Made by a program: the position numbers and the translations under genes. The notes under the pieces are model-generated. The model was not told the origin of the DNA, searched no databases, and worked only from the letters and a program-made list of their open reading frames with translations. Positions 17,451-25,497 of a DNA stretch of 64,000 bases are shown here, one piece after another. This DNA comes from Pseudomonas sp. SCA2728.1_7. GTDB taxonomy: Bacteria; Pseudomonadota; Gammaproteobacteria; Pseudomonadales; Pseudomonadaceae. Positions within the stretch are counted from its first letter, which is position 1; every line of letters begins with the position of its first letter. Location of the stretch: positions 1,364,001 to 1,428,000 of the forward strand of contig NZ_CP073104.1 of the NCBI RefSeq assembly GCF_018138145.1. Reading direction: 5' to 3'.

Positions 17451-18350
17451 ATGTTCGAACTGACCCAACTGCGCTGCTTCACCACCGTCGCCACCGAACT
17501 CAACTTTCGCCGCGCCGCCGAGCGACTGAACATGACGCAGCCGCCGCTCAGCCGGCAGATCCAGTTGCTGGAGCATCACCTTGGCGTCGAGTTGTTCACC
17601 CGCAGCACCCGCAGCGTCGCGCTGACCGCCGCTGGCCGTGCATTTTTCATCGAAGCACAGAATCTGCTGGAGCGCGCGCAGCAGGCCGCCGTCACCGCCC
17701 GGCGGTTTGCCGAAGGCGACATCGGGTCAGTGAACATCAGTTTTGTCGGCAGCGCGGTGTATGAGTTTCTGCCCAAGGTCATTGCCGAGGCGCGACTGAA
17801 ACAGCCGCAGGTGAAAATCGATCTGGCGGAAATGAACACTTACCAACAACACGAAGCCCTGCGCGCCCGCCGCATTGATCTGGGCATCGCCCGTGCGCCG
17901 TTATTGGAGCCGGGCTACGCCACCGAATGCCTGGTGCGCGAGCCGTTTGTATTGGCGGTGCCGAGTGGACATCCATTGGCAACGGCGGCTGAAGTGGCGG
18001 TCAGTGACCTGGATAAACAACCGTTCCTGATGTACTCCCACGCCGCGTATCCGCCGTTCAATGAACTGCTGACCGGCATGCTGCGCTCGGCACGGGTTGC
18101 GCCAGATTATGTGCAGTGGCTGGGGTCATCGCTGACAATTCTGGCCCTGGTCAACGCCGGCATGGGCCTGGCGCTGGTGCCGCGTTGTGCGACCAGTGTG
18201 GTGTTCAGGAATGTGGTGTTTCGCGATATCGATCTGGGCGAAGGGGTGCAGAGCGAACTGCATCTGATCTGGCGGGAGAACAACGACAACCCGGCGTTTG
18301 CGATGTTGCTGGAAGCGATTCGCCGGGCGGTGGCTGAGGGTTGGGGCTAA
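17451..18350 (+). CDS. LysR-family regulator of the glucarate genes (inferred)
   Basis: A 299-residue LysR-type regulator beginning MFELTQLRCFTTVATELNFR. The open frame continues 74 codons upstream into the divergent transporter, so the ATG at 17451, which matches the family N-terminus, is used. The helix-turn-helix lies at residues about 4-62, and the effector domain has the BenM/CatR-like pattern. It is divergent from the transporter-dehydratase pair, whose control is its expected job, with aldarate as plausible inducer. Confidence 0.9.
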   Translation: MFELTQLRCFTTVATELNFRRAAERLNMTQPPLSRQIQLLEHHLGVELFTRSTRSVALTAAGRAFFIEAQNLLERAQQAAVTARRFAEGDIGSVNISFVGSAVYEFLPKVIAEARLKQPQVKIDLAEMNTYQQHEALRARRIDLGIARAPLLEPGYATECLVREPFVLAVPSGHPLATAAEVAVSDLDKQPFLMYSHAAYPPFNELLTGMLRSARVAPDYVQWLGSSLTILALVNAGMGLALVPRCATSVVFRNVVFRDIDLGEGVQSELHLIWRENNDNPAFAMLLEAIRRAVAEGWG

Positions 18351-18357
18351 GGAAATA

Positions 18358-18480
18358 CTAGCTCTTCAACGGTGGTGGAGCGCTCGGTGCTCTAGGCTGC
18401 GCATTTGCCACTGGCTTGCCATCTTTCGTGTAGCGACGCGCTACCCAATCCGGCATTGGTTGCGGTGCTCTGGCTGTCAT
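18358..18480 (-). CDS. Small proline/alanine-rich protein (40 aa), coupled to DUF6338 gene
   Basis: This short frame starts at the ATG that overlaps the stop of the upstream DUF6338 gene (ATGA) and ends with TAG. The predicted protein begins MTARAPQPMPDWVARRYTKD and its tail is rich in Pro and Ala. It is basic, with no membrane segment. The four-base overlap suggests translational coupling. The family is not recognised and its existence is inferred from the overlap alone. Confidence 0.5.
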   Translation of the reverse strand: MTARAPQPMPDWVARRYTKDGKPVANAQPRAPSAPPPLKS

Positions 18481-19082
18481 AACGAAACCTCCGATTTCGG
18501 GCCGAATTCGACCCACTTGACCTTCCCGGAATCTATCAGCAAAAACTCAGCGCCAAAAGGCACTTCTGCCCCTTCGGCATCCAGCCAACAGGGATTCTGC
18601 ATCACGAACTGGCCACTGCTGGATTCCGGCGGCCACTCCACGGGCCAGCCAAACACGCGCCTTTCGTCGTTCAAATGCAGTGTGACCAAACGATGGTGCT
18701 GAGCAAAAATACTGAACCATTCGCTGGGGTAGGAAGTTTGTTTCGTGACATTTCGACTGCGTAACCAGCCATGCAATTTGTCATTCGTAGCCAGGTAGCA
18801 GGAAAGCAATCCGAGCGTCACCGACACAACGAATGCCCACATCGTTTCGGCCTTGGCATCCCAGCGCCCGACAGAAAATCCCTTCGAACCCACCCACAAA
18901 CACAGAGTGCCCACGCCCCAAACCGCGCCCTGAATCACAAACGTAAAAATCAGCGCCTGCACAATCTGCCCGAACGTATCCGGTCGCTTGAACGCCGTCA
19001 GCGAATAAAAAATCCACGCTGACAAGAATCCGGGAATCAAGTACTGCAACAGCGGTATAACTTCTTTGACCAGATCATCCAT
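18477..19082 (-). CDS. DUF6338 family membrane protein
   Basis: A 201-residue protein with an N-terminal helix LIPGFLSAWIFYSLTAF (residues about 16-32), a second pair of hydrophobic stretches near residues 40-65 and 83-98, and a cytoplasmic C-terminal half containing WFSIFAQHH, VTLHLNDERRVFGWPVEWPP and the family-typical DSGKVKWVEF near the end. This pattern fits DUF6338, a family of unknown role. The 3' end overlaps the start of a 40-residue coupled gene. The base composition is ordinary for the chromosome. Confidence 0.75.
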   Translation of the reverse strand: MDDLVKEVIPLLQYLIPGFLSAWIFYSLTAFKRPDTFGQIVQALIFTFVIQGAVWGVGTLCLWVGSKGFSVGRWDAKAETMWAFVVSVTLGLLSCYLATNDKLHGWLRSRNVTKQTSYPSEWFSIFAQHHRLVTLHLNDERRVFGWPVEWPPESSSGQFVMQNPCWLDAEGAEVPFGAEFLLIDSGKVKWVEFGPKSEVSL

Positions 19083-19292
19083 GATCCGTGGCTCCTTGAA
19101 AGACCGGCCGACCTGACTATCGACCGTCCCTCAAAAGCCTAGTGCACACGAATAAAAACCCTCGTGCGCAACTGTCACCGTTCATTTCGCGAACCAAATC
19201 CATGTGGCGTGAGATTCTTGTCGTGCACATTGGGCTGCTGCATTGCCCTGACCGACATTTCCGACTGACTTTCAGCCTGAAAGCAGGCAAAA

Positions 19293-19326
19293 AAAAGCAG
19301 AAACCGTCGAGCCGGTTTCTGCTTTT
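19293..19326. terminator. Bidirectional intrinsic terminator
   Basis: AAAAGCAGAAACCG (19293-19306) pairs perfectly with CGGTTTCTGCTTTT (19313-19326) over a 6-nt loop, with A-runs and T-runs on either side. It ends the lipoprotein gene at 19345 on the minus strand. Confidence 0.9.
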
Positions 19327-19344
19327 ATGCATTCAGAAATGTGG

Positions 19345-19680
19345 TTACAGGCAATCACGCACCGATTGGCGCAACGAACCGGACTTCGCCCACGGCGGCC
19401 CCTGATACAACGAAACCCGACTGCCGTCCTTGTATTTGACGATATCGAGAATCTCATCGGCCGTGATGATGCTCGGCGCGGTGATGCGGTAGCCGTTGGA
19501 GATCGACGTCTGCGAAGTCTTGGCCACATCCTTCTGCCACAACGGTAATACACACGCGGCATAGTCCTTGGGTGCCTTGTCACTGGTCTTGCTGACGTTC
19601 GGCTCACCCGGCACCAACGACGCCGGCAACGAGCAACCCGCCAACAGGGCCAACGCCAACGTCCCGATCCATATCCGCAT
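19345..19680 (-). CDS. Small lipoprotein of unknown function
   Basis: A 111-residue protein starting MRIWIGTLALALLAGCSLPA, a signal peptide ending in an L-A-G-C lipobox, so it should be lipidated on Cys16. CAGGAAAAC precedes the chosen ATG; an upstream in-frame start would destroy the signal peptide. The mature part has two further cysteines (in YAACVLPLW and SVRDCL) that could form a disulfide in the periplasm. No family was recognised. A strong terminator follows 19 bp after the stop. Confidence 0.75.
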   Translation of the reverse strand: MRIWIGTLALALLAGCSLPASLVPGEPNVSKTSDKAPKDYAACVLPLWQKDVAKTSQTSISNGYRITAPSIITADEILDIVKYKDGSRVSLYQGPPWAKSGSLRQSVRDCL

Positions 19681-19864
19681 AGTGTTTTCCTGATCTGAAA
19701 AAAGTGAATGTAGCGCGTAACCCGGCGCGCATCCATCGTGGTAACGCGCCCTTGACGCAATCTGCACAACTTTTCACAACCGCTGGGCGTACAGACGAAA
19801 GCGCTTTGCCCATCAGCGAAAAATGCGACTACTCTTTTCTACCGAGAATGTTCTGGAGGTGATC

Positions 19865-20104
19865 ATGCGGCTCAATGAATACGAACACGAACTTCAACGC
19901 GACCTGCAAAGCGTTGCATCGGACTTGAGATGGTCGGCGGTCGACCTGAAGCGTATTGCCGAACAACTGCGCAAATCCGGCAACGAGGCGGATGCGCAAT
20001 CCGTGCTGAGATCCTGCGAGGTGCTGCAAAGCGATGAAGAACGACTGCAACTCTATGCCAGGGAAGTGAAAGCCCGCGCCATCAGCCGAACCAAGGTCCA
20101 CTGA
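19865..20104 (+). CDS. Hypothetical helical protein (79 aa)
   Basis: Starts MRLNEYEHELQRDLQSVASD at the ATG preceded by CTGGAGGTGATC; an upstream frame extension lacks such a site. The protein is all-helical in appearance, rich in Glu, Arg and Leu with heptad-like spacing, with no signal or membrane segment. No family was recognised. It is followed by an intrinsic terminator, so it is a single-gene unit. Confidence 0.7.
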   Translation: MRLNEYEHELQRDLQSVASDLRWSAVDLKRIAEQLRKSGNEADAQSVLRSCEVLQSDEERLQLYAREVKARAISRTKVH

Positions 20105-20126
20105 GACCACCCTCCCCCAAAACAGA

Positions 20127-20153
20127 AGCCCCGACAATTGCCGGGGCTCTTTC
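20127..20153 (+). terminator. Intrinsic terminator
   Basis: AGCCCCG (20127-20133) pairs with CGGGGCT (20142-20148) and is followed by CTTTC. It lies 22 bp past the stop of the 79-residue gene. Confidence 0.8.
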
Positions 20154-20168
20154 ATTGCAGCCGTTCAG

Positions 20169-20366
20169 TCAGTGGGTTTGGTGACTTTGCGCGCGCGTCG
20201 AGCGTTTTTTGTAGCCAGGCAGTGCGGCGGCGTAGGCCAGCGCTTCCTCCCGGCTGCCAAACGACGCCAGTCGATCGCCCTGGGTGCAAACCCGCCATGG
20301 GCCATTGTTCACGCTAAGCACGTCATAGCCGTTCATGTGCATCTTGTTCAACATCGGCATGCTCAT
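20169..20366 (-). CDS. Small hypothetical protein (65 aa)
   Basis: Starts MSMPMLNKMHMNGYDVLSVN; the ATG at 20366 has GGAGGT 4-5 nt upstream, better than the ATG at 20378. The middle (GPWRVCTQGDRLASFGSREEALAYA cut into a strand-turn-strand-helix by eye) resembles the small beta-beta-alpha proteins common in Pseudomonas that carry W-x-V...G...F-x-S-R-x-E-A. The tail is basic. Function unknown; the small protein at 46322-46525 shows the same core pattern. Confidence 0.65.
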   Translation of the reverse strand: MSMPMLNKMHMNGYDVLSVNNGPWRVCTQGDRLASFGSREEALAYAAALPGYKKRSTRAQSHQTH

Positions 20367-20590
20367 GGACACCTCCATTTTTGCTAACGGTCAGATCCCG
20401 CTTCACGCTTTTACCTTACACCTTGATGCGCCAAAAATGCCGACCGGGTGTCGCAAGCCGCGCCCGTCATGGTTCTGGCACTTTTCGCCGCCGCGAACGC
20501 TCCAAACTCCAATGAAACCTTTGCCGCAAGCTTCGGCTCAAATATTGCAGTTTTATTTCTTTTTTGTGACAAGCAGTAAACAGGTATCAG

Positions 20591-20953
20591 ATGAAAGTAC
20601 GCGCAACCGTCATATGCGAGCAGGATCGCCACATCCTCCTGGTGCGCAAACCCCACTGCCGCTGGACATTGCCCGGCGGCAAAGTCGAGCCCGGAGAAAC
20701 CCGCGCGCAAGCCGCCGTACGCGAATTGCAGGAAGAAACCGGCCTGAACGCCGACGACGTGTTGTATCTGATGGAACTGCAGAGCGGCAGCACGCGGCAC
20801 CATGTCTACGAAGCGTCCGTGCTGGACTTCGAGCAAGCGCGACCGCAGAACGAGATCATCGATTGCATCTGGCATCCGCTGGACGCAGTGCGCAATCTGC
20901 ACACCAGCGAGGCGACGCTGCGCATCGTTCAAGCGTTTCAACGGCGTTTATGA
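20591..20953 (+). CDS. Nudix hydrolase
   Basis: A 120-residue Nudix hydrolase. The Nudix box is complete: G-x5-E-x7-R-E-L-x-E-E-x-G runs from GGKVEPGET to RELQEETGL (residues about 29-51). These small enzymes cleave nucleoside diphosphate derivatives linked to another group, using Mg2+ bound by the REXXEE glutamates. The flanking strands [20 protein letters not shown] are those of the MutT-like fold. It converges with the DUF1652 gene 4 bp away. The substrate cannot be inferred. Confidence 0.9.
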   Translation: MKVRATVICEQDRHILLVRKPHCRWTLPGGKVEPGETRAQAAVRELQEETGLNADDVLYLMELQSGSTRHHVYEASVLDFEQARPQNEIIDCIWHPLDAVRNLHTSEATLRIVQAFQRRL

Positions 20954-20957
20954 CGCG

Positions 20958-21200
20958 TTAACCAGCGAACGCTCGGCGGCCGGCGCTCATTTCGGTGCGT
21001 AATTCACCGATGAAGTTGGAAATGTCACGAATCGTGACGAGGTGTTCCGGGGAGACGCCATTCAACAGCAACTCGACTCGCCCGCTGTCCGGCTCATACA
21101 CCTTGATTTGCAATAGCCCCTGCGTGCTCGGGATGCAATCGCACTTGAACGCAGGAAAGCCGGATTCGACAATCCGGCAGATATCGTCAATGGCAAGCAT
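20958..21200 (-). CDS. DUF1652 family protein
   Basis: An 80-residue protein starting MLAIDDICRIVESGFPAFKC, with the DUF1652 core F-x-C-x-C...L-x-I-x-V-Y-E-P-x-S-G...L...G-I/V-x-x-x-x-L. The DUF is nearly confined to Pseudomonas and has no known role. The ATG at 21200 is chosen because the family starts there; a frame extension of 15 residues upstream is foreign. Confidence 0.8.
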   Translation of the reverse strand: MLAIDDICRIVESGFPAFKCDCIPSTQGLLQIKVYEPDSGRVELLLNGVSPEHLVTIRDISNFIGELRTEMSAGRRAFAG

Positions 21201-21311
21201 GAGTGGACGCCTCGCAGGCGGTGGGTCGGTCGACTCGTAGAGCATAGATGAGCAATTTGTGTCTCGCCTGACACAAAAATGCCAACCCGATCACAACTTT
21301 CAAGCACGCCG

Positions 21312-22211
21312 TCAATGCGCGTCATGATCCCAGATCCAGTTCCACATCCCCGGCAAATTCACCGACTCCGAACTGTTCTCCACGGTGCGCGCCAACGCGG
21401 CTTTCTCAAGTTCAGCGTGATCATCATAAAAAGGCTTGTCCGCCAGCTTCACGCCCGTGGCAGCGGCGCTATCCAGCAGAATCTGCAGGTATTCGCGGGT
21501 GTGCCGCGCGGTATAGCGGTTGAGATCATGAAACGTCACCACGACCGGGATGACCCCGTCCACGGCGGGCAATTCGCCAAGGGCAATACGTTCACGGACT
21601 TCCGATAACTGTCGCAGCATGTTGGCCCGACGTCGCGGGCTGGCATTGAAGCCCCAGATCTTGCCGTCATTGGCGCTTAAATCGGTGAGCAACACATGCA
21701 AGCCATGCTGCTGATAGGCGGCGAAGGTACGTTTGTCGTAATTCCAGAACGGCGGGCGCAGCAACTTCGGCGGCGCGCCAGTGATGGCAGCGATATCAGC
21801 CGTGCCGTTGGTCAGCGACTCTTCGAGTTCTTGCGGGTCGAGCAAGCGATGATTGGTGTGCCAGTGGGTGGCCGTGTGAAACGCCAGTATGTGGCCCTCC
21901 TCATACTCACGGCGCATGATGCCGCGACCGATGTCACTGTTGCCCGCTCGCGGTGCACGCATCTGCACGAAGAACACCGCTTTGATATTCGGCATCAGCG
22001 CATTGTCCTTGAGACCGTCGAGCACCGTGGCCGACGGATTCCAGAAACTGGATGCGCTGGGGCCGTCATCGAACGTCAACAGGAAGCGCACCGGTGCCTG
22101 GGCTTTCAGGCGCGTTTCGGTTTGCGCGGTCATTTCGATCGGGGCGGCGATACAACCGGCCAGCCCGAGAGCAATCAGCGCGGCACAAAGAAGTTTGAAT
22201 CCGGATGTCAT
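21312..22211 (-). CDS. Polysaccharide deacetylase (NodB homology), lipoprotein
   Basis: A 299-residue carbohydrate esterase family 4 protein. The N-terminus LLCAALIALGLAGCIAAP is a lipoprotein signal with lipobox L-A-G-C. NodB motif 1 is LLTFDDGPSAS (D-D), motif 2 is HTATHWHTNH (H-x3-H metal ligands), motif 3 is LLRPPFWNY, and VVVTFHDLN supplies the late histidine. It should remove acetyl groups from an N-acetylated polysaccharide in the envelope. It stands alone between inverted repeats; no exopolysaccharide genes are adjacent. Confidence 0.88.
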   Translation of the reverse strand: MTSGFKLLCAALIALGLAGCIAAPIEMTAQTETRLKAQAPVRFLLTFDDGPSASSFWNPSATVLDGLKDNALMPNIKAVFFVQMRAPRAGNSDIGRGIMRREYEEGHILAFHTATHWHTNHRLLDPQELEESLTNGTADIAAITGAPPKLLRPPFWNYDKRTFAAYQQHGLHVLLTDLSANDGKIWGFNASPRRRANMLRQLSEVRERIALGELPAVDGVIPVVVTFHDLNRYTARHTREYLQILLDSAAATGVKLADKPFYDDHAELEKAALARTVENSSESVNLPGMWNWIWDHDAH

Positions 22212-22268
22212 GTTTTGCCTTGAGCACGGCGGCTGCCGTCATGTGATCGATTGGCAAAACTCCCTCGC

Positions 22269-22315
22269 CCTTATCCATCCCTGCGCTCGGATATTCGAGC
22301 CGAGGTTGGATAAGG
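22269..22315. repeat. Nested inverted repeat between convergently expressed regions
   Basis: CCTTATCCA (22269-22277) pairs with TGGATAAGG (22307-22315), and inside it GCTCG (22285-22289) pairs with CGAGC (22296-22300). It lies between the sulfonate binding-protein stop and the deacetylase start on the minus strand, and may be a transcript end or a leader structure; there is no T-run. Confidence 0.45.
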
Positions 22316-22342
22316 TACACAGGGTTTGGTTCCGGCGCTCGC

Positions 22343-23290
22343 TCAGTGAGCCAATGCCTGCTGAAAAGACGTGTCGATAATTCCGGCGGTGGCCAACGGA
22401 GCCGGTAGCGCTTTCACTTTGAACAGGAAGTCGGCAGTGCTTTGCAGATCCGTCGCCGCTTGCGTGTCCACCGGCCCGACCGTCATGTGCGCCTGACGCA
22501 ACCAGTGGCGCGACACCTGCTGATCGAGATTGGCTTTCTTTGCCCACAGATCGGCGTATTCGTCCGTATGGCTGTCGACCCAGGCCCGCGCCTGTTTCAG
22601 ACGTCCGAGAAAATCCGCGATGGCTGCGCGTTTGCTATCAATGGACGGTGTCGACGCGGCGATTGCACTGAGGCCCGGCATCAGGTTTTTTGCGGTCAGG
22701 ATCGGCCGAGCGCCGGAGAACACGATTTGCTGGGAAATGTACGGTTCCCACACCGGGAAAGCGTCAATGCTGCCCTGTGGCAGGGCTGCGGCGGCATCGA
22801 TAGGCATCAACTTGACGAAGTCGACGTAGTTTTCCGGCAGACCGCCCTGCTCCAGGGCGCGCAAGGTCAACTGCTGACTCCAGGCGCCGGGCCAATAAGC
22901 GACCTTCTTGCCCTTCAGGTCGGCAATGGTTTTCACCGGAGAATCCTTGGGCACCAACAACGCAATGGTGTCCGGATTCTGCCGTGATACGCCGATCAAT
23001 TTCACCGGCGCCTGTTTGGCGGCCAGAAACAGAAAACCGGAATCGCCCAAAAAGCCCAAATCCAGCGAACCCGTTTGCAAGGCTTCCGCCAAGGGTGCAG
23101 CGGCCTGGAAGTGCTTCCAGTCGACGGTATAAGGCGCGTCTTTCAACACGCCGGATGCCTCCACCGAGGCACGGATGTTGTAGTAGTTCTGGTCGCCGAC
23201 ATGCAGGACCAATGGCTCGGCTGCGTAGGACAGCGGCGAGGTGAATACTGCAGTGATTAACGCACTGCGGAGGAAACGAGAAACCTTCAT
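22343..23290 (-). CDS. ABC transporter substrate-binding protein, sulfonate/nitrate/taurine type
   Basis: A 315-residue periplasmic protein. The start MKVSRFLRSALITAVFTSPL begins a Sec signal peptide with cleavage likely after SYA-A; AGGA lies upstream of the ATG at 23290, while the longer frame is not signal-like. The NMT1/SsuA fold is recognised by LGFLGDSGFLFLAAKQ, ADLKGKKVAYWPGAWSQQL and GSIDAFPVWEPY. It probably captures aliphatic sulfonates or similar sulfur sources. It is divergent from a second binding protein of the same class with 293 bp between starts, where sulfur-responsive control (CysB/SfnR type) would be expected but no site was identified. Confidence 0.85.
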   Translation of the reverse strand: MKVSRFLRSALITAVFTSPLSYAAEPLVLHVGDQNYYNIRASVEASGVLKDAPYTVDWKHFQAAAPLAEALQTGSLDLGFLGDSGFLFLAAKQAPVKLIGVSRQNPDTIALLVPKDSPVKTIADLKGKKVAYWPGAWSQQLTLRALEQGGLPENYVDFVKLMPIDAAAALPQGSIDAFPVWEPYISQQIVFSGARPILTAKNLMPGLSAIAASTPSIDSKRAAIADFLGRLKQARAWVDSHTDEYADLWAKKANLDQQVSRHWLRQAHMTVGPVDTQAATDLQSTADFLFKVKALPAPLATAGIIDTSFQQALAH

Positions 23291-23583
23291 GGCGAGTCCT
23301 GCAAAGATAATTGCATAGACCATAACGCTCTTGATAAACCGTTTTGAAATTCGATAAGTGCATAAGCTCATCACGGTTGATACATGCTGTTTGCTTGGCA
23401 ACAGTAGCGGATCACACTGTTGCCCACGCAACAGCTGAAATCCTGCACTTGGCGTTAAAACCCTTATAAATCGGCGCTTTCAAGCACATGGCACAGAGCC
23501 TGCAATATTCCATTCATGCAGGAAGCATTCGATAAAAATATCTTTTTGGACATAAGAAACCTGTGCCTTTGCCGGAGCGCCCC

Positions 23584-24564
23584 ATGACATCGTTCTTTCC
23601 TCGACTCAAAACCCTGCTGGCTGCCAGCGCCATGGTGCTGAGCCTGCAACCGCTCGCCCACGCCGCTGAAACGGCGCCAGCAGAAGTGCATCTCGACTAC
23701 GCCTATTACTCGCCAGTCAGCCTGGTGCTCAAGCACTTCGGCTTCCTCGAAAAAGCCTTGCCGCAGACCAAGGTCAGCTGGGTACTGAGCCAGGGCAGCA
23801 ACCGTTCGCTGGAATACCTCAACAGCGGCGGCGTGGATTTCGCTTCCAGTGCCAGCCTCGCCGCGGTGCTGAGCCGCGCCAACGGCAGCCCGATCAAATC
23901 GGTCTACGTTTATAGCCGCGCCGAATGGACTGCACTGGTGGTGCGCAAGGATTCTCCTTACCAGACCGTCGCCGACCTCAAGGGCAAAAAGATCGCCGCC
24001 ACCAAGGGCACCGACCCGTATCTGTTCACCCTGCGCAGCCTGCAACAGGCCGGGCTGAAAAAAGATGATGTCGAATTGGTCCATCTGCAGCATCCGGACG
24101 GCCGCACCGCGCTGGAAAAAGGTGATGTCGACGCCTGGGCCGGACTCGATCCGCACATGGCCGCCAGCCAGGTTCAGGCCGGTTCGCGCCTGCTCTATCG
24201 CAACCCGGCGTTCAACAGCTACGGCGTGGTCAGCGTCACCGAGCAGTACGCCAAAGAACATCCGCAGACCATCGACACCGTGATCAAGGCTTACGAACAG
24301 GCACGCGACTGGGCGCTGAAAAATCCCGATGAGTTCGCCGCCCTCCTCGCCAAGGAGTCCGGCTTGCCGCTGGATGTGGCCAAGTTGCAACTGTCGCGCA
24401 CCGACCTGAGCAGCCCGCAACTTACTCAACAGGACATCAGCGCCTCCAAGGCAGCGGCGCCGATTCTGGTCTCCGAGGAACTGGTGCGCCGTGGGGTGAA
24501 TGTCGATCAAGTCATCGATCAATTGCTCGACAGCGGTGTGCAGCAAGCCGTCGCCCACCAGTAA
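23584..24564 (+). CDS. ABC transporter substrate-binding protein, aliphatic sulfonate type (SsuA-like)
   Basis: A 326-residue periplasmic binding protein starting MTSFFPRLKTLLAASAMVLS, with cleavage likely after AHA. GGAG precedes the ATG; an in-frame GTG at 23563 is not favoured. Family features are SVLKHFGFLEKAL-type entry, VVRKDSPYQTVADLKGKKIA and GDVDAWAGLDPHMAAS. It delivers substrate to the permease encoded 61 bp downstream. Between the two lies a perfect 17-bp hairpin that may adjust the ratio of binding protein to permease. Confidence 0.87.
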   Translation: MTSFFPRLKTLLAASAMVLSLQPLAHAAETAPAEVHLDYAYYSPVSLVLKHFGFLEKALPQTKVSWVLSQGSNRSLEYLNSGGVDFASSASLAAVLSRANGSPIKSVYVYSRAEWTALVVRKDSPYQTVADLKGKKIAATKGTDPYLFTLRSLQQAGLKKDDVELVHLQHPDGRTALEKGDVDAWAGLDPHMAASQVQAGSRLLYRNPAFNSYGVVSVTEQYAKEHPQTIDTVIKAYEQARDWALKNPDEFAALLAKESGLPLDVAKLQLSRTDLSSPQLTQQDISASKAAAPILVSEELVRRGVNVDQVIDQLLDSGVQQAVAHQ

Positions 24565-24573
24565 CCGATCAGC

Positions 24574-24612
24574 CTCACGACAAATCCGCGCCCGTCGCGG
24601 ATTTGTCGTGAG
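24574..24612 (+). promoter_or_regulatory. Perfect 17-bp stem-loop inside the sulfonate operon
   Basis: The arms at 24574-24590 and 24596-24612 are perfectly complementary (CTCACGACAAATCCGCG and its reverse complement) with a 5-nt loop, and no T-run follows. It starts 10 bp after the binding-protein stop and ends 14 bp before the permease ATG, next to its GGAG. Such structures protect upstream mRNA and lower downstream expression. Confidence 0.75.
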
Positions 24613-24625
24613 CGGAGCCAAAACC

Positions 24626-25468
24626 ATGACCACTCACAGCAAAGACTTGCCCGCGCCACTTGCCGTACCGCGCCAGCGTCCTGCGAGTTTGAATCCGACG
24701 TGGCAACGCCGCGGCAAAGGCCTGGCCCTGCCGCTGCTGATCATCGTCGCGCTGGAAATTATCGTCCGCATCGGCTGGCTGCCGTCCTACCAGATGCCGG
24801 CGCCGAGCGAGATCGCCCTGACCCTCACCGACCTCGCTGAGGGCGCGCTGTGGAAACACATCGGCGCCAGCCTGATTCGCGTGTTGCTGGGGTTTGCCAT
24901 TGGCGCCAGTCTCGCGCTGGTATTTGCTGCCTGGGTTGGCTTGAGCCGCGAAGCCGAGGCTTATCTGGAACCGACCTTTGCCGCCCTGCGTTCCATTCCA
25001 AGCCTGGCCTGGGTGCCGCTGCTGTTGTTGTGGCTGGGCATCGACGAGACGTCGAAAATCGTCTTGATTGCCATCGGCGCGTTCTTTCCGGTGTACGTCA
25101 ACGTGGTCGCGGCCATTCGCAACATTGATCGCAAACTGGTGGAAGTCGGGCGCATCTATGGTTTCAGTCGCTTGCAACTGGTGCGACGAATATTGCTGCC
25201 GGCCGCCCTGCCCGGCCTGTTCACCGGGCTGCGCAGTGGCATGAGCCTGGCGTGGATGTTTCTCGTCGCGGCGGAGTTGATCGCGGCCACCAAAGGCTTG
25301 GGCTATCTGCTCAGTGACGGCCGGGAAACCTCGCGGCCGGACATCGTACTGGCCGCGATCATCGTGCTCGCCTTGCTCGGCAAACTCAGTGACGGCTTGC
25401 TGGCCATGCTCGAACGCCGCTGGTTGAACTGGCGCGACACGTTCACCGGGCAGGACGCCAGCGACTAA
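24626..25468 (+). CDS. ABC transporter permease, SsuC/TauC type
   Basis: A 280-residue inner-membrane permease with about six hydrophobic segments. The cytoplasmic EAA loop is seen as AAIRNIDRKLVEVGRIYGFSRLQLVRRILLP read in parts, with LVEVGRIYGFS and ILLPAALPGLF as the contact with the ATPase. It belongs to the BPD_transp_1 sulfonate/nitrate/taurine group. The ATG at 24626 is chosen over an upstream frame that overlaps the binding protein. No ATP-binding subunit follows: the next gene is yedK, so the ATPase must be encoded elsewhere. Confidence 0.87.
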   Translation: MTTHSKDLPAPLAVPRQRPASLNPTWQRRGKGLALPLLIIVALEIIVRIGWLPSYQMPAPSEIALTLTDLAEGALWKHIGASLIRVLLGFAIGASLALVFAAWVGLSREAEAYLEPTFAALRSIPSLAWVPLLLLWLGIDETSKIVLIAIGAFFPVYVNVVAAIRNIDRKLVEVGRIYGFSRLQLVRRILLPAALPGLFTGLRSGMSLAWMFLVAAELIAATKGLGYLLSDGRETSRPDIVLAAIIVLALLGKLSDGLLAMLERRWLNWRDTFTGQDASD

Positions 25469-25497
25469 GCTGAACTCTCCAACCGGAGATTCAGCCC

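Noticed and set aside
19117..19332. 71-codon minus-strand frame in the gap after the DUF6338 gene
   Set aside because: It runs through the intrinsic terminator at 19293-19326 and lacks a ribosome site.
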